This document shows, piece after piece, positions 34,643 through 42,729 of a stretch of 64,000 bases of DNA; the first letter of the stretch is position 1; each line of letters starts with the position of its first letter. The stretch is from NCBI RefSeq assembly GCF_004217135.1, contig NZ_SHKK01000001.1, positions 4,712,001 through 4,776,000 of the forward strand. Reading direction: 5' to 3'. The notes under the pieces are model-generated. The model saw only the letters and a program-made list of their open reading frames with translations, ran no database searches and had not been told where the DNA came from. The stretch is from Micromonospora violae (GTDB lineage Bacteria; Actinomycetota; Actinomycetes; Mycobacteriales; Micromonosporaceae). The position numbers and the translations under genes were made by a program.

Positions 34643-35377
34643 TCAGCCGAGCAGGCGAGGAGCGATGACCGCCTCCCGGACGCTGCCGTCCGCGCCCCGG
34701 CTGACCTCGTACGCCGAGACGCCCTCGCGGTCCGCGATTGCCTCGACCAGGCGGGTGCCCCGGTAGACCAGGCCGACGCCGTCGTCGGTGCAGTGGCTGG
34801 TGGGCAGTGTTCCGTCGCCGACCAGCTCGTGCATGAGCGGGCGGCGCTGGCCCTCGCTGTCGTAGTGCACCCCGTTGCCGTACGGCAGCCATGCGAGGCC
34901 GTCGGTGAAGCCGCGCAGCCGGGGGCCGAAGCTGTCGGTGGCGCCGCCGACATGCCAGCAGATCGAGCCGGCGGACACGCCGGCCAGCACCACGCCGGCC
35001 TGCCAGCACTCGTGCAGGATCTCGTCGAGCCCGTGCACCCGCCACACCGCGACCAGGTTGGCCACGCTGCCGCCGCCGACCCAGATCACGTCCTGGGCGA
35101 GCAGGTGCGCACGGACGTCCTCGACGTTCGGCATCGGGAACAGGGCGAGGTGGGACAGCCGGAACCGGGTGTCGGCGAACGCGCCGTAGACGGCGGTCAG
35201 TGACGTGGGCTGGTCACCGACGGCCTGCCCGAGGTAGCAGACCCGCGGCTGCGAGCCGGCGTCGGCCAACTCGGCGGCCAGCTCGAAGACCGGGCTGGGG
35301 CGCAGGTCGTAGGGGCCACGGTCGCCCCGGAAGAAGCCCATGCTGGTGGCGATGATGGTCGGTTCGCTGGCGGGCAT
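34643..35377 (-). CDS. Peptidase E / cyanophycinase-like (S51) protein
   Basis: A 244-residue type 1 glutamine amidotransferase-like protein of peptidase family S51. The oxyanion GGG lies in IWVGGGSVAN at 101-103 and the nucleophile elbow is GVSAGS with Ser135. A catalytic His candidate occurs in SHCTDDG. Peptidase E cuts Asp-X dipeptides; cyanophycinases cut Asp-Arg polymer. No cyanophycin synthetase gene is near, so dipeptidase-like activity is more likely. The ATG at 35377 is preceded by AAGGACG. Confidence 0.85.
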   Translation of the reverse strand: MPASEPTIIATSMGFFRGDRGPYDLRPSPVFELAAELADAGSQPRVCYLGQAVGDQPTSLTAVYGAFADTRFRLSHLALFPMPNVEDVRAHLLAQDVIWVGGGSVANLVAVWRVHGLDEILHECWQAGVVLAGVSAGSICWHVGGATDSFGPRLRGFTDGLAWLPYGNGVHYDSEGQRRPLMHELVGDGTLPTSHCTDDGVGLVYRGTRLVEAIADREGVSAYEVSRGADGSVREAVIAPRLLG

Positions 35378-35492
35378 CGGGACGTCCTTCCGTTGGGCGG
35401 TGCGGCGTCCATCCTGCCGCAGTCGGTCACCCGCCCGCTCGGTGCGGGGCCGCTTCGCCATTCGTGGGCGGCGGACAGACCGCCCGCCAGCC

Positions 35493-35505
35493 TCCATGAT
35501 CAACG
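35493..35505. repeat. Half-copy of the GTTGATCATG palindrome (weak)
   Basis: TCCATGATCAAC matches one arm of the 61-bp repeats. No partner arm is found within 61 bp on either side, so this is at most a remnant. It overlaps the end of the minus-strand gene that follows and supplies its stop codon. Confidence 0.3.
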
Positions 35506-36003
35506 AGATTGGTCGGGGCGCCGTTGGCGGGGCACCACGACCTCGGGCCAATCCCCCAGGGCCGGACGGTCGGCCGCCGGCAGCTGCGCCGCGGCTGCAC
35601 GGGGCAGGGTGAACCGGTCGGCGGCGGCCGGGCCCGCCGAGAGTGACTCACGCAGCATCCAGCGAACCTCGTCGGCCGTCCAGCCCAGCCCTGGCCGCGC
35701 GGCGATCTCGCGGATCAACCGCCGGCCCACCCGAGTGTCGTCGTCGTAGAAGCGCATGCACCAGTGGTGCGTCCACATCCCGAGCGCCCGCAGGCCCGCG
35801 TCGTCGAGTGAGCCGGCCAACCGCCCACAGGCGGTGTCGGGGAAGCTCTGCGCGGGATCGCCTGCCCGGTCCCGTTCGATGGCACCGCCAGCCGCCGGCG
35901 CGACGGCCCGCATCCGGCGGTAGAAAGACTGCGCCACCGCGCGCGGCAACGGCGGAAACGCACCCGGTGTCGACGCCGCCACCCAACCCGCCACGCTCGT
36001 CAT
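35500..36003 (-). CDS. Conserved-looking protein of unknown function
   Basis: A 167-residue frame, not recognised. It begins TSVAGWVAASTPGAF, contains ARPGLGWTADEVRWMLRES and has no membrane segment. Codon use is normal for the window and the frame is longer than chance shadows nearby. The last residues (RQRRPDQSR) run into a remnant palindrome arm, so the original C terminus may differ. It is divergent from the sigma factor gene across 115 bases. The longer upstream reading to 36297 is antisense to that gene and rejected. Confidence 0.5.
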   Translation of the reverse strand: MTSVAGWVAASTPGAFPPLPRAVAQSFYRRMRAVAPAAGGAIERDRAGDPAQSFPDTACGRLAGSLDDAGLRALGMWTHHWCMRFYDDDTRVGRRLIREIAARPGLGWTADEVRWMLRESLSAGPAAADRFTLPRAAAAQLPAADRPALGDWPEVVVPRQRRPDQSR

Positions 36004-36118
36004 TCGCCGCACCCCTTCTTCAGTTGGTGGCCGGACGCTACCCGGCACGACCGACACTTTCGGGCCGAAAAACCCCACCGATCGTGGATAGCGACGATGG
36101 CCTGGGGCGTCTGTATCA

Positions 36119-36652
36119 GTGACAACGAAACGGGGGTGGTGGGTGGACGAGGACGAACGCGCACGGCTGGCCGAGTTCGTCGGCAGCCGGACACCGGCGC
36201 TGATGCGGGTCGCGTACCTGTTGACCGGGGACCGCAACGCCGCCGAGGACCTGTTCCAGTCGGCGTTGGCGCGGACCATCCCGAAGTGGGGAACCATTCG
36301 GCACGCCGATCCCGAGGGCTATCTGCGGGCGGTGATGTACCGCGAGCAGATCAGCTGGTGGCGGCGACTTCGCCGATGGCGGGAGACACCGCTCAAGCCG
36401 GCGGACGAACCGGTCGGCGGCGACCCGAGCGGCTGCACCGACGTACGGCTGGCGATGCGTGCCGCGCTCCGTCACCTGCCACCGACGCAGCGGGCGGTGG
36501 TGGTCCTTCGCTACTACGAGGACCTGCCCGAAGCCCGGGTGGCCGAGTTGCTGGGCTGCTCGGTCGGCACCGTACGCAGCCGTACCCACCGAGCGGTACG
36601 GCGACTGCGCGACCTGCTGCCGGACATCGACATGCTGGAGGTACGGCGATGA
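36119..36652 (+). CDS. ECF sigma factor (SigE/SigM-like actinobacterial group)
   Basis: A 177-residue extracytoplasmic-function sigma factor. Region 2 spans about 20-90 (LMRVAYLLTGDRNAAEDLFQSALART, YLRAVMYREQISWWRR) and region 4 about 115-165 (LPPTQRAVVVLRYYEDLPEARVAELLGCSVGTVRSRTHRAVRRL). This is the SigE-family group frequent in Micromonospora and Streptomyces. It starts with GTG. The next gene overlaps by ATGA and encodes a membrane protein in the place where an anti-sigma factor usually sits. Confidence 0.92.
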   Translation: MTTKRGWWVDEDERARLAEFVGSRTPALMRVAYLLTGDRNAAEDLFQSALARTIPKWGTIRHADPEGYLRAVMYREQISWWRRLRRWRETPLKPADEPVGGDPSGCTDVRLAMRAALRHLPPTQRAVVVLRYYEDLPEARVAELLGCSVGTVRSRTHRAVRRLRDLLPDIDMLEVRR

Positions 36653-37101
36653 CCGAGCCCTTCGAGCACCTCATCCGCTCCACCCTCACCGACCTGGCCG
36701 AGGAGGCACCGATCGTGCATGACCAGTTGAGCCGCGCGGAACGCCGGGTCCGCAACAGACGCCGCGCCACGGTGGCGGTGGGTGCGGCGAGCACCCTGGC
36801 GGCGATCCTGATCGCCACTCCGCTCGCGCTGGCCGCGACCGGCTCGGACGGGCTGCCACCGGCCGTGCCCAGTCCGGCCGGACCGGCGGCCGTGCCCAGC
36901 CCGTCGGCACCCGTCCCGTCCGAGCCCACGGCGTCGCCCGCGGTCGTGCCCAGCCCCGGTGGTGGACGGGCGAACCCGGGCGATCCGCTGGGCCCGCCCG
37001 GCGTACCAGGCCGGCCGACTGTTTCGCCGAGCCCGTTGACTCCGGTGGGCCCGCCCGGCACACCAGGCCGGCCGACGGTCTCGCCGAGCCCGTTGCGGTG
37101 A
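36649..37101 (+). CDS. Membrane protein co-translated with ECF sigma factor, possible anti-sigma
   Basis: A 150-residue protein. The N-terminal 45 residues are a charged cytoplasmic segment (FEHLIRSTLTDLAEEAPIVHDQLSRAERRVRNRRR). One membrane helix follows (ATVAVGAASTLAAILIATPLALAA), and then an extracytoplasmic Pro/Ser tail with repeated PGRPTVSPSPL units. No zinc-binding HxxxCxxC of ZAS anti-sigma factors is present. The topology and ATGA overlap with the sigma gene suggest an anti-sigma or sensor role, but no known anti-sigma domain is recognised. A strong hairpin follows. Confidence 0.6.
   Translation: MTEPFEHLIRSTLTDLAEEAPIVHDQLSRAERRVRNRRRATVAVGAASTLAAILIATPLALAATGSDGLPPAVPSPAGPAAVPSPSAPVPSEPTASPAVVPSPGGGRANPGDPLGPPGVPGRPTVSPSPLTPVGPPGTPGRPTVSPSPLR
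36990..37095 (+). repeat. Tandem 49-bp repeat at the end of the sigma-partner gene
   Basis: Two near-identical 49-base units (36990-37038 and 37047-37095) encode GPPGVPGRPTVSPSPL and GPPGTPGRPTVSPSPL. They differ at only a few bases and are separated by 8 bases. This points to a recent duplication in the extracytoplasmic tail. Confidence 0.8.
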
Positions 37102-37110
37102 GTTAGGACC

Positions 37111-37145
37111 GGTCCGGTCGGCGCTTTCCTCGCGCCGACCGGACC
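37111..37145 (+). terminator. Terminator hairpin after sigma operon
   Basis: Perfect 14-bp stem GGTCCGGTCGGCGC/GCGCCGACCGGACC with a 7-base loop TTTCCTC, 9 bases after the stop. Confidence 0.75.
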
Positions 37146-37290
37146 GACCGTCCCACTGTCACCGCCGGTCCCGTGCGTCACAGCGGGCAGGGCCCCACCG
37201 GTCCGCCAGATTTGTCGAGGCCGGCCTGCCCGCTCATTCTTGGGCCATGACCGACTCCGGACACCCGAGGTACGAGCTGCGGGGGCAACG

Positions 37291-38742
37291 ATGAGCCCGG
37301 CCCTGGCCCGGGTGCCCGACTCGCTCCGGGGGCAGCTCGTCACACCCGGCGACCGCCGGTACGCGCACCTGCGCTCGACGTACACCAGATCGGCGTCGCC
37401 GGCCGCCGTCCTGCTGCCGAAGACCACCGCGCAGGTGGTCGACGCGCTCCGCTACGCGCGGGAGCAGCGGCTGCCCATCGCGGTCCGCAGCGGCGGGCAC
37501 GGCTTCTCCGGGGCCTCGTCCAACAACGGCGGGGTGGTCATCGACCTGTCCATGCTCAACCGGGTTCAGGTGATCAACGAGCGGGCCGGGCTGGTCCGGG
37601 TCGAGGCCGGCGCCCGCTGGGCGAACGTCGCCAAGGCGTTGGCCCCGTACGGCCTGGTGATCAGCTCGGGTGACTACGGCGGCGTCGGCGTCGGCGGCCT
37701 GGCCACCGGCGGCGGCGTCGGCTGGTTGGTCCGGGCCCACGGCCTCACCATCGACCGCGTCCGCGCCGTCGAGGTGGTGCTGGCGGACGGGACCCTGGTA
37801 CGCGCCGACGCCGACCACGAGCCGGAGCTGTTCTGGCTGGTCCGAGGGGCTGGGGCCGGCGCGGGGATCGTGGTGGCCTTCGAGATCGAGGCGGTCGAGC
37901 AGCGCAACGTCGCTGTCGCGCAACTGGTCGTCGAGGCGCACCCGGACGGTCGCACCATCCGAGAGTGGACGAGCTACCTCGCGCAGGCGCCACGGGAGTT
38001 GTCCGCGGCCGCCGTGGTGTTCGCGGAGGGCCGGTCGGTGCTCATGTCCATCACCGCCGTGGTCGCCGCCGAGAGCCTGCGCCGGGCCCGACCGGCGGTC
38101 GAGCCGCTGCTCGCCATCGGCAAGGTGCTCGAACACCGGACCGACCTGCTCCCGTACCCGACGTTGGTGCCGACCGCGCACCTCAACCCCAACGTCGGGC
38201 AGCAGCGCGGCACGACCACCAACGGCCTGTTCACGGGGCTGGACGACGCCAGGGCGCGGGCCGTGACGCGAGCGGTGACCGGGCCGGGGCGCGCGGTGAT
38301 CCAACTCCGCTCGTTGGGTGGGGCGGTCAACGACGTCGCTTCCGACGCGACCGCGTACCCGCATCGTCACCAGGACACCCTGATCGTGGCCTCGGTGTTT
38401 CCGCCGCAGGCCGACGCCGCGTTGAACGCCGCGTGGCGGGCCATCGGCGCGCGGGCCGACGGCGCGTACGTCAACTTCGAGAGCCGGCCGGACCCGGCCG
38501 CGTTCGCCCGGATCTACCCGGGCGAGACCGGGGCCCGGGTCCGACGGCTGTGGAAGCGGTACGACCCGGACGGCGTGTTCCGGTCGGCCCTGCTGACCGG
38601 TCAGCCGAACCGCGCCGCCCAACCGCACCGCACCACCCAACCCAACCGCACCACCCAGCCGAACCGCGCTGCCCAGCCGAACCGCGCCGGCCAGCCCACC
38701 GGATCTGGTCAGCCGCACCGGCGTCGACGCCGCCCCCGGTGA
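37291..38742 (+). CDS. FAD-linked oxidoreductase (BBE-like) with hexapeptide-repeat tail
   Basis: A 483-residue flavoprotein of the VAO/berberine-bridge group. The FAD domain has PIAVRSGGHGFSGASSNNGG, where the His of GGH is the usual covalent FAD site, and YGGVGVGGLATGGGVGWLVRAHGL. The C-terminal BBE motif is YVNFESRPDPAAFARIYPGE and LKRYDP-like WKRYDPDGVF. After the catalytic part ends (about residue 437) comes an extra 46-residue tail of QPNRxx repeats and an Arg-rich end. Such enzymes oxidise sugars, alcohols or secondary metabolites; the substrate is unknown. The ATG at 37291 follows GGGGG. Confidence 0.85.
   Translation: MSPALARVPDSLRGQLVTPGDRRYAHLRSTYTRSASPAAVLLPKTTAQVVDALRYAREQRLPIAVRSGGHGFSGASSNNGGVVIDLSMLNRVQVINERAGLVRVEAGARWANVAKALAPYGLVISSGDYGGVGVGGLATGGGVGWLVRAHGLTIDRVRAVEVVLADGTLVRADADHEPELFWLVRGAGAGAGIVVAFEIEAVEQRNVAVAQLVVEAHPDGRTIREWTSYLAQAPRELSAAAVVFAEGRSVLMSITAVVAAESLRRARPAVEPLLAIGKVLEHRTDLLPYPTLVPTAHLNPNVGQQRGTTTNGLFTGLDDARARAVTRAVTGPGRAVIQLRSLGGAVNDVASDATAYPHRHQDTLIVASVFPPQADAALNAAWRAIGARADGAYVNFESRPDPAAFARIYPGETGARVRRLWKRYDPDGVFRSALLTGQPNRAAQPHRTTQPNRTTQPNRAAQPNRAGQPTGSGQPHRRRRRPR
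38602..38727 (+). repeat. Seven 18-bp tandem repeats encoding QPNRxx
   Basis: Units of 18 bases beginning CAGCCGAACCGC or CAACCGCACCGC run in frame seven times, the last two diverged. They encode QPNRAA, QPHRTT, QPNRTT, QPNRAA, QPNRAG, QPTGSG and QPHRRR at the end of the FAD oxidase. Confidence 0.85.
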
Positions 38743-38820
38743 CCGGGCCTCTGCGCGCCGGCACACCCAGGTCCGATTCCCGCCAGCCGATGACCCGTCG
38801 AGCGGGGCATCATCGGTGAC

Positions 38821-40329
38821 ATGGAGCTGGACTTCGAGCGGTGTTACCGGGCCGTGGACAGCCGTGACCAGCGGTTCGACGGCTGGTTCTACACCGGCGT
38901 GACGTCCACCGGCATCTACTGCCGGCCGTCCTGCCCGGCGATCACACCCAAGCGGAAGAACGTCCGGTTCTTCCCATCCGCCGCCGCCGCGCAGGGCGCT
39001 GGGCTGCGCGCCTGCCGCCGCTGCCGGCCGGACGCCGCGCCCGGCTCCCCGCTCTGGGACGTCCGGGCGGACGTGGTCGGTCGCGCGATGCGGCTGATCG
39101 CCGACGGGGTCGTGGACCGGGACGGCGTACCGGGGCTGGCCTCCCGGCTGGGTTACACCGAGCGGCACCTGCACCGGATGCTGAGCGCCGAGATGGGCGC
39201 GGGGCCGCTCGCGCTGGCACGGGCCCAGCGCGCCCAGACCGCCCGGATCCTGATCGAGACGACCGACCTCGCGATGGCCGAGATCGCGTTCGCCGCCGGC
39301 TTCGGCAGCGTGCGGCAGTTCAACGACACGCTTCGCGAGGTGTACGCGAGCGCCCCGTCTGACCTGCGCACGGCCGCTGGCCGCCGGCAGGCACCGGCCG
39401 GGGCGGGGACCATCGCGCTCCGGCTGGCGTACCGCCCGCCGCTGCACGCCCGGGCGCTGCTGGACTTCCTCGCGGTGCGGGCGTTGCCCGGCGTGGAGGA
39501 GGTCCGCGACGGGACGTACCGCCGGGGTCTGCGGTTGCCGCACGGCACCAGCCAGGTGGCGCTGACCCCGGCGGACGGGCACGTGGCGGCGACGTTGCGG
39601 CTCGCCGACCTGCGCGACCTGGCGCCCGCGGTGGCCCGCTGTCGCCGGTTGCTCGACCTGGACGCGGACCCGGCGGCGATCGACGGCACGCTCGCCGCCG
39701 ACCCGGCGTTGGCCCCGGCGGTCACCGCCGAACCCGGCATCCGCGTCCCCCGCGCGGTCGACGGCTTCGAGCAGGCCGTCCGCGCCATCATCAACCAACA
39801 GGTCTCCATAACCTCCGCCAGAACAACCCTCGCCCGCCTCCTCGCCCACCGAGTTGATCATGAGGTTGACCAGGTCGACGGAGATCAAACCCCAGGCCAA
39901 CTCCATGATCAACGGAATGGGGCAGGGAATGAGGCAGGGGGTGGGGGTGGGCTGCGGGGGTTTTTGGGGGCGGAGGAGCTCCTGGGGGTGCCGGATTCGG
40001 GGTTTGGGATGCCGGCTGGGCGGCGGGAGGCCTTGCGGGGGTTGGCTCGGGCCGTGGTGGACGGGTCTGTCGATCTTGCCCCTGGGGTGGATCGGAGGGA
40101 GGCCGTTCGGCAACTGCTCGCGCTGCCCGGCGTCGGCCCCTGGACCGCCAACTACCTGGCCATGCGCGCCTTCGGCGACCCGGACGTGCTGCTCAGCTCC
40201 GACCTCGCGGTCCGGCGCGGCGCCGCCGCGCTCGGCCTGCCCCACACCCCCCAAACCCTCGACCGGTACGCCGAACGTTGGCGTCCCTGGCGGTCCTACG
40301 CCACGATGCGACTCTGGAGAGCGGCATGA
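38821..40329 (+). CDS. alkA: Ada-AlkA fusion: methyl-sensing regulator and 3-methyladenine glycosylase
   Basis: A 502-residue fusion. Residues 1-75 form the Ada zinc/methyl-acceptor domain with C34, C38, C65 and C68 (GIYCRPSC, RACRRC). Next is an AraC-type DNA-binding region (LASRLGYTERHLHRML, IAFAAGFGSVRQFNDTLRE). Then come the AlkA N-terminal domain and the HhH-GPD glycosylase with LPGVGPWTANYLA near 434 and catalytic Asp461. It would sense and excise alkylated bases. A 61-bp palindromic repeat and a G-rich stretch lie inside the glycosylase coding region (residues about 345-387), in frame. ogt follows with ATGA overlap. Whether the altered glycosylase works is uncertain. Confidence 0.9.
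   Translation: MELDFERCYRAVDSRDQRFDGWFYTGVTSTGIYCRPSCPAITPKRKNVRFFPSAAAAQGAGLRACRRCRPDAAPGSPLWDVRADVVGRAMRLIADGVVDRDGVPGLASRLGYTERHLHRMLSAEMGAGPLALARAQRAQTARILIETTDLAMAEIAFAAGFGSVRQFNDTLREVYASAPSDLRTAAGRRQAPAGAGTIALRLAYRPPLHARALLDFLAVRALPGVEEVRDGTYRRGLRLPHGTSQVALTPADGHVAATLRLADLRDLAPAVARCRRLLDLDADPAAIDGTLAADPALAPAVTAEPGIRVPRAVDGFEQAVRAIINQQVSITSARTTLARLLAHRVDHEVDQVDGDQTPGQLHDQRNGAGNEAGGGGGLRGFLGAEELLGVPDSGFGMPAGRREALRGLARAVVDGSVDLAPGVDRREAVRQLLALPGVGPWTANYLAMRAFGDPDVLLSSDLAVRRGAAALGLPHTPQTLDRYAERWRPWRSYATMRLWRAA
39853..39913. repeat. 61-bp GTTGATCATG palindrome, copy B, inside ada-alkA
   Basis: Arms GTTGATCATGAGGTTG and CAACTCCATGATCAAC (two mismatched positions) enclose 29 bases; total length 61 bp as in copies A and C. 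Read on the minus strand, its centre shares a GGGGTTT...GATCTCC stretch with copy C. It lies within the coding frame of the glycosylase half of ada-alkA and contains no stop in that frame. Confidence 0.85.
39914..39980 (+). other. G-rich tract next to palindrome copy B
   Basis: Immediately right of the palindrome the top strand has 41 G and 6 C in 67 bases. The 72 bases left of it (39781-39852) have 36 C and 10 G. Runs such as GGGGGTGGGGGTGGG could form a G-quadruplex. The frame stays open and encodes Gly-rich sequence. Confidence 0.7.
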
Positions 40330-40835
40330 ACATCGACAGCACCGTCCTGACCACACCGGCCGGCCCGTTGAGCATCCTCGCCGGCCCCGACGGTGAGGTC
40401 CGGGCGGCCGGCTTCACCCCGGACCCGGCGGCGCTGCTGCCCCTGGTCCACCCCGCCCTGCGGGCGCCGCTGCGGGAGCGGGCCGACCTCGGCCCGGCCA
40501 GCGCGGCCGTCCGCTCCTACCTGGACGGTGACCTCGCCGCCATCGACGACGTGCCGGTCCGTCAGCACACCGGCGGAGAGTTCATGGCGCACGCCTGGCA
40601 GGTGCTGCGCGAGGTGCCGGCGGGAAGCCCGGTCACCTACACCGGGTACGCCGCGCTGGCCGGTCGGCCACCGGCGGTGCGGGCCGCCGCAGCGGCCTGC
40701 GCCCGGAACGCGGCGGCCCTTTTCGTACCCTGCCACCGGGTGCTCCGCACCGACGGCACCCTCGGCGGCTACCGCTGGGGGCTGGAGGTGAAGACGTGGC
40801 TTCTCGGTCATGAGCGGCGCGTGACAGCAAGCTGA
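40326..40835 (+). CDS. ogt: O6-alkylguanine-DNA alkyltransferase
   Basis: A 169-residue suicide methyltransferase that removes O6-alkyl groups from guanine. The active-site motif PCHRV has acceptor Cys136; VTYTGYAALAGRP carries the helix-turn-helix arginine region, and GGYRWGLEVKTWLL is the C-terminal signature. It overlaps ada-alkA by ATGA, so sensing, base excision and direct reversal of alkylation damage are made together. Confidence 0.93.
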   Translation: MNIDSTVLTTPAGPLSILAGPDGEVRAAGFTPDPAALLPLVHPALRAPLRERADLGPASAAVRSYLDGDLAAIDDVPVRQHTGGEFMAHAWQVLREVPAGSPVTYTGYAALAGRPPAVRAAAAACARNAAALFVPCHRVLRTDGTLGGYRWGLEVKTWLLGHERRVTAS

Positions 40836-40860
40836 CAGAAGCATCGACACGCATTGACGC

Positions 40861-40866
40861 TACCGT
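40861..40866 (+). promoter_or_regulatory. Candidate -10 box of a leaderless promoter
   Basis: TACCGT ends 6 bases before the GTG at 40873, and no Shine-Dalgarno is present. Confidence 0.4.
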
Positions 40867-40872
40867 CTGGTA

Positions 40873-42729
40873 GTGCCTGTGGAGAGCGACGGCGACCCGG
40901 CCGCCCGGGCCGCCGCGGGCACCCGTCCCGTGCACAACCTCTGGCGGCTCCGCCGATACCTGCGCCCGTACGCCGCCGAATTCGTCTGGCTGCTCGTCGC
41001 CGGGCTGGCCGGCACCGCGGCCGGGATCGCCGTACCGCTGGTGGTGCAGCGGGTCGTGGACGGGCCGGTGGCCCGACACGAACCGGGCGGGCTGCTCCAG
41101 CTCGGCGGCCTGGCGCTGCTGCTCGGTGTCGTCGAGGCGGTGCTCATCTTCATCCGCCGGTGGGTGCAGTCGTCCTCGGCGGTGGGCATGGAGGCGGCGT
41201 TGCGCGCCGACGTCTACGCCCACCTGCAACGGTTGCCGACGAGCTTCCACGACCGCTGGCAGTCCGGCCAGCTGCTCTCCCGGATCACCAGCGACCTGTC
41301 GGTGATCCGCCGGTTCCTCTCCTTCGGCGTGTTCTTCCTGGTGCTCAACCTGACCACGTACGTGGTCGTGGTGCTGCTGCTGATCAACCTGCACCCGGCG
41401 CTCGGGGTGCTGGTCGCGGCGAGCGCGGTGCCGCTGCTGCTGATCAGTCGCCGGTTCGGGCGGCACTACCACGCGGCGTCGCGCCGGATGCAGGATCAGC
41501 AGGGCGACGTGGCGACGCTGGTCGAGGAGACCGCGCAGGGCCTGCGCACCATGAAGGCGTACGGGCGGGGCCCCGAACTGGCCGCCCGCTTCGCCGGTGC
41601 GGCCCGGCGACTGCACGACACCGGCGTCGGCAAGGGACGGCTGCTCGCCGACACCTCGGCGCTGCTCGACCTGGTGCCCAACGTGACCCTGGGCGTGGTG
41701 CTGGTGGCGGGGGCGACCGCCGTCGCGCAGGGCGCGCTCACCATCGGCGAGCTGGTCGCGTTCGTCAGCCTCCAACTGATGCTCATCTGGCCGGTGCAGT
41801 CGCTGGGTTGGATCATCGCCAACGGCCAGGAGGCGGCCACCGCCGCCGACCGGATCCAGGAGGTGCTGGACACCCCACCGGAGATCGTGGACTCCCCCGG
41901 CGCGGTCGCGTTGCCCCGCGACGCGGTGCGCGGCCGACTGCGCTTCGAGCGGGTCGCGTTCCGCTACCCACGTGCCAACGGCGCCGTGCTGCGCGAGATC
42001 GACCTGACCATCGAGCCGGGCGAGACGCTGGCCCTGGTCGGTGCCACCGGCTCCGGTAAGAGCACGATGCTCTCCCTGGTGCCCCGGCTGCACGAGGTGA
42101 GCGCCGGCCGCATCACCCTGGACGGGCACGACCTCCGCGAGATTCGGTTGGCCTCGCTGCGCCGGCTGGTCGGAGTGGCGTTCGAGGAGCCCACGCTCTT
42201 CTCCATGTCGGTGCGGGAGAACCTCACCCTGGGTCGCCCGGACGCCGGTGACGACGAGATCCGCGCGGCCCTCGCGCTGGCCCAGGCCGACTTCGCGTAC
42301 GACCTGCCGTGGGGGTTGGCCACCCGGGTCGGCGAGCAGGGGTTGTCCCTCTCCGGTGGGCAACGGCAACGGCTCGCGTTGGCGCGGGCCGTGCTCGGCC
42401 GACCGGCGGTGCTGGTGCTGGACGACCCGCTCTCCGCCCTCGACGTGCACACCGAGGCCCTGGTCGAAGCGGCGCTTCGCCGGGTCCTGCGCGACAGCAC
42501 CGCGCTGCTGGTGGTGCACCGGCCGTCGACGATCGCGCTGGCCGACCGGGTCGCCCTGCTGGAGGACGGACGGATCACCGCGACCGGCCGGCACTCCGAC
42601 CTGCTGGCCACCGTCCCGGCGTACCGGGCGCTGCTCGCCGCCGAACCGCCCACCGGGCATCCACCGCCGGCCGGCGCCACCGGGCCCAGCCCGTCCCCTT
42701 CGGACGGGTGGGGGCTGGTGCGCTCGTGA
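40873..42729 (+). CDS. ABC exporter half-transporter A (degenerate ATP site)
   Basis: A 618-residue type IV ABC exporter half: six membrane helices in residues about 30-320, then a nucleotide-binding domain with Walker A GATGSGKST, signature LSGGQRQRLALARA and Walker B VLVLDDPLSALD. The residue after Walker B is Asp where active sites have Glu, and the H-loop is VVHRPST. This is typical of the degenerate-site subunit of heterodimers such as TM287/288 or TmrAB. The next gene overlaps by GTGA and is the partner. Substrate unknown (lipid, drug or peptide). The start is a GTG. Confidence 0.9.
   Translation: MPVESDGDPAARAAAGTRPVHNLWRLRRYLRPYAAEFVWLLVAGLAGTAAGIAVPLVVQRVVDGPVARHEPGGLLQLGGLALLLGVVEAVLIFIRRWVQSSSAVGMEAALRADVYAHLQRLPTSFHDRWQSGQLLSRITSDLSVIRRFLSFGVFFLVLNLTTYVVVVLLLINLHPALGVLVAASAVPLLLISRRFGRHYHAASRRMQDQQGDVATLVEETAQGLRTMKAYGRGPELAARFAGAARRLHDTGVGKGRLLADTSALLDLVPNVTLGVVLVAGATAVAQGALTIGELVAFVSLQLMLIWPVQSLGWIIANGQEAATAADRIQEVLDTPPEIVDSPGAVALPRDAVRGRLRFERVAFRYPRANGAVLREIDLTIEPGETLALVGATGSGKSTMLSLVPRLHEVSAGRITLDGHDLREIRLASLRRLVGVAFEEPTLFSMSVRENLTLGRPDAGDDEIRAALALAQADFAYDLPWGLATRVGEQGLSLSGGQRQRLALARAVLGRPAVLVLDDPLSALDVHTEALVEAALRRVLRDSTALLVVHRPSTIALADRVALLEDGRITATGRHSDLLATVPAYRALLAAEPPTGHPPPAGATGPSPSPSDGWGLVRS

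Noticed and set aside
38602..38727. Possible CRISPR array
   Set aside because: Units are 18 bp, directly adjacent without spacers, and stay in the reading frame of the FAD oxidase. No cas genes are present.
37234..40356. A 1040-residue open frame on the minus strand
   Set aside because: It is antisense to the FAD oxidase and ada-alkA genes, which have clear motifs. In DNA this rich in GC, antisense frames stay open because third positions are G or C.
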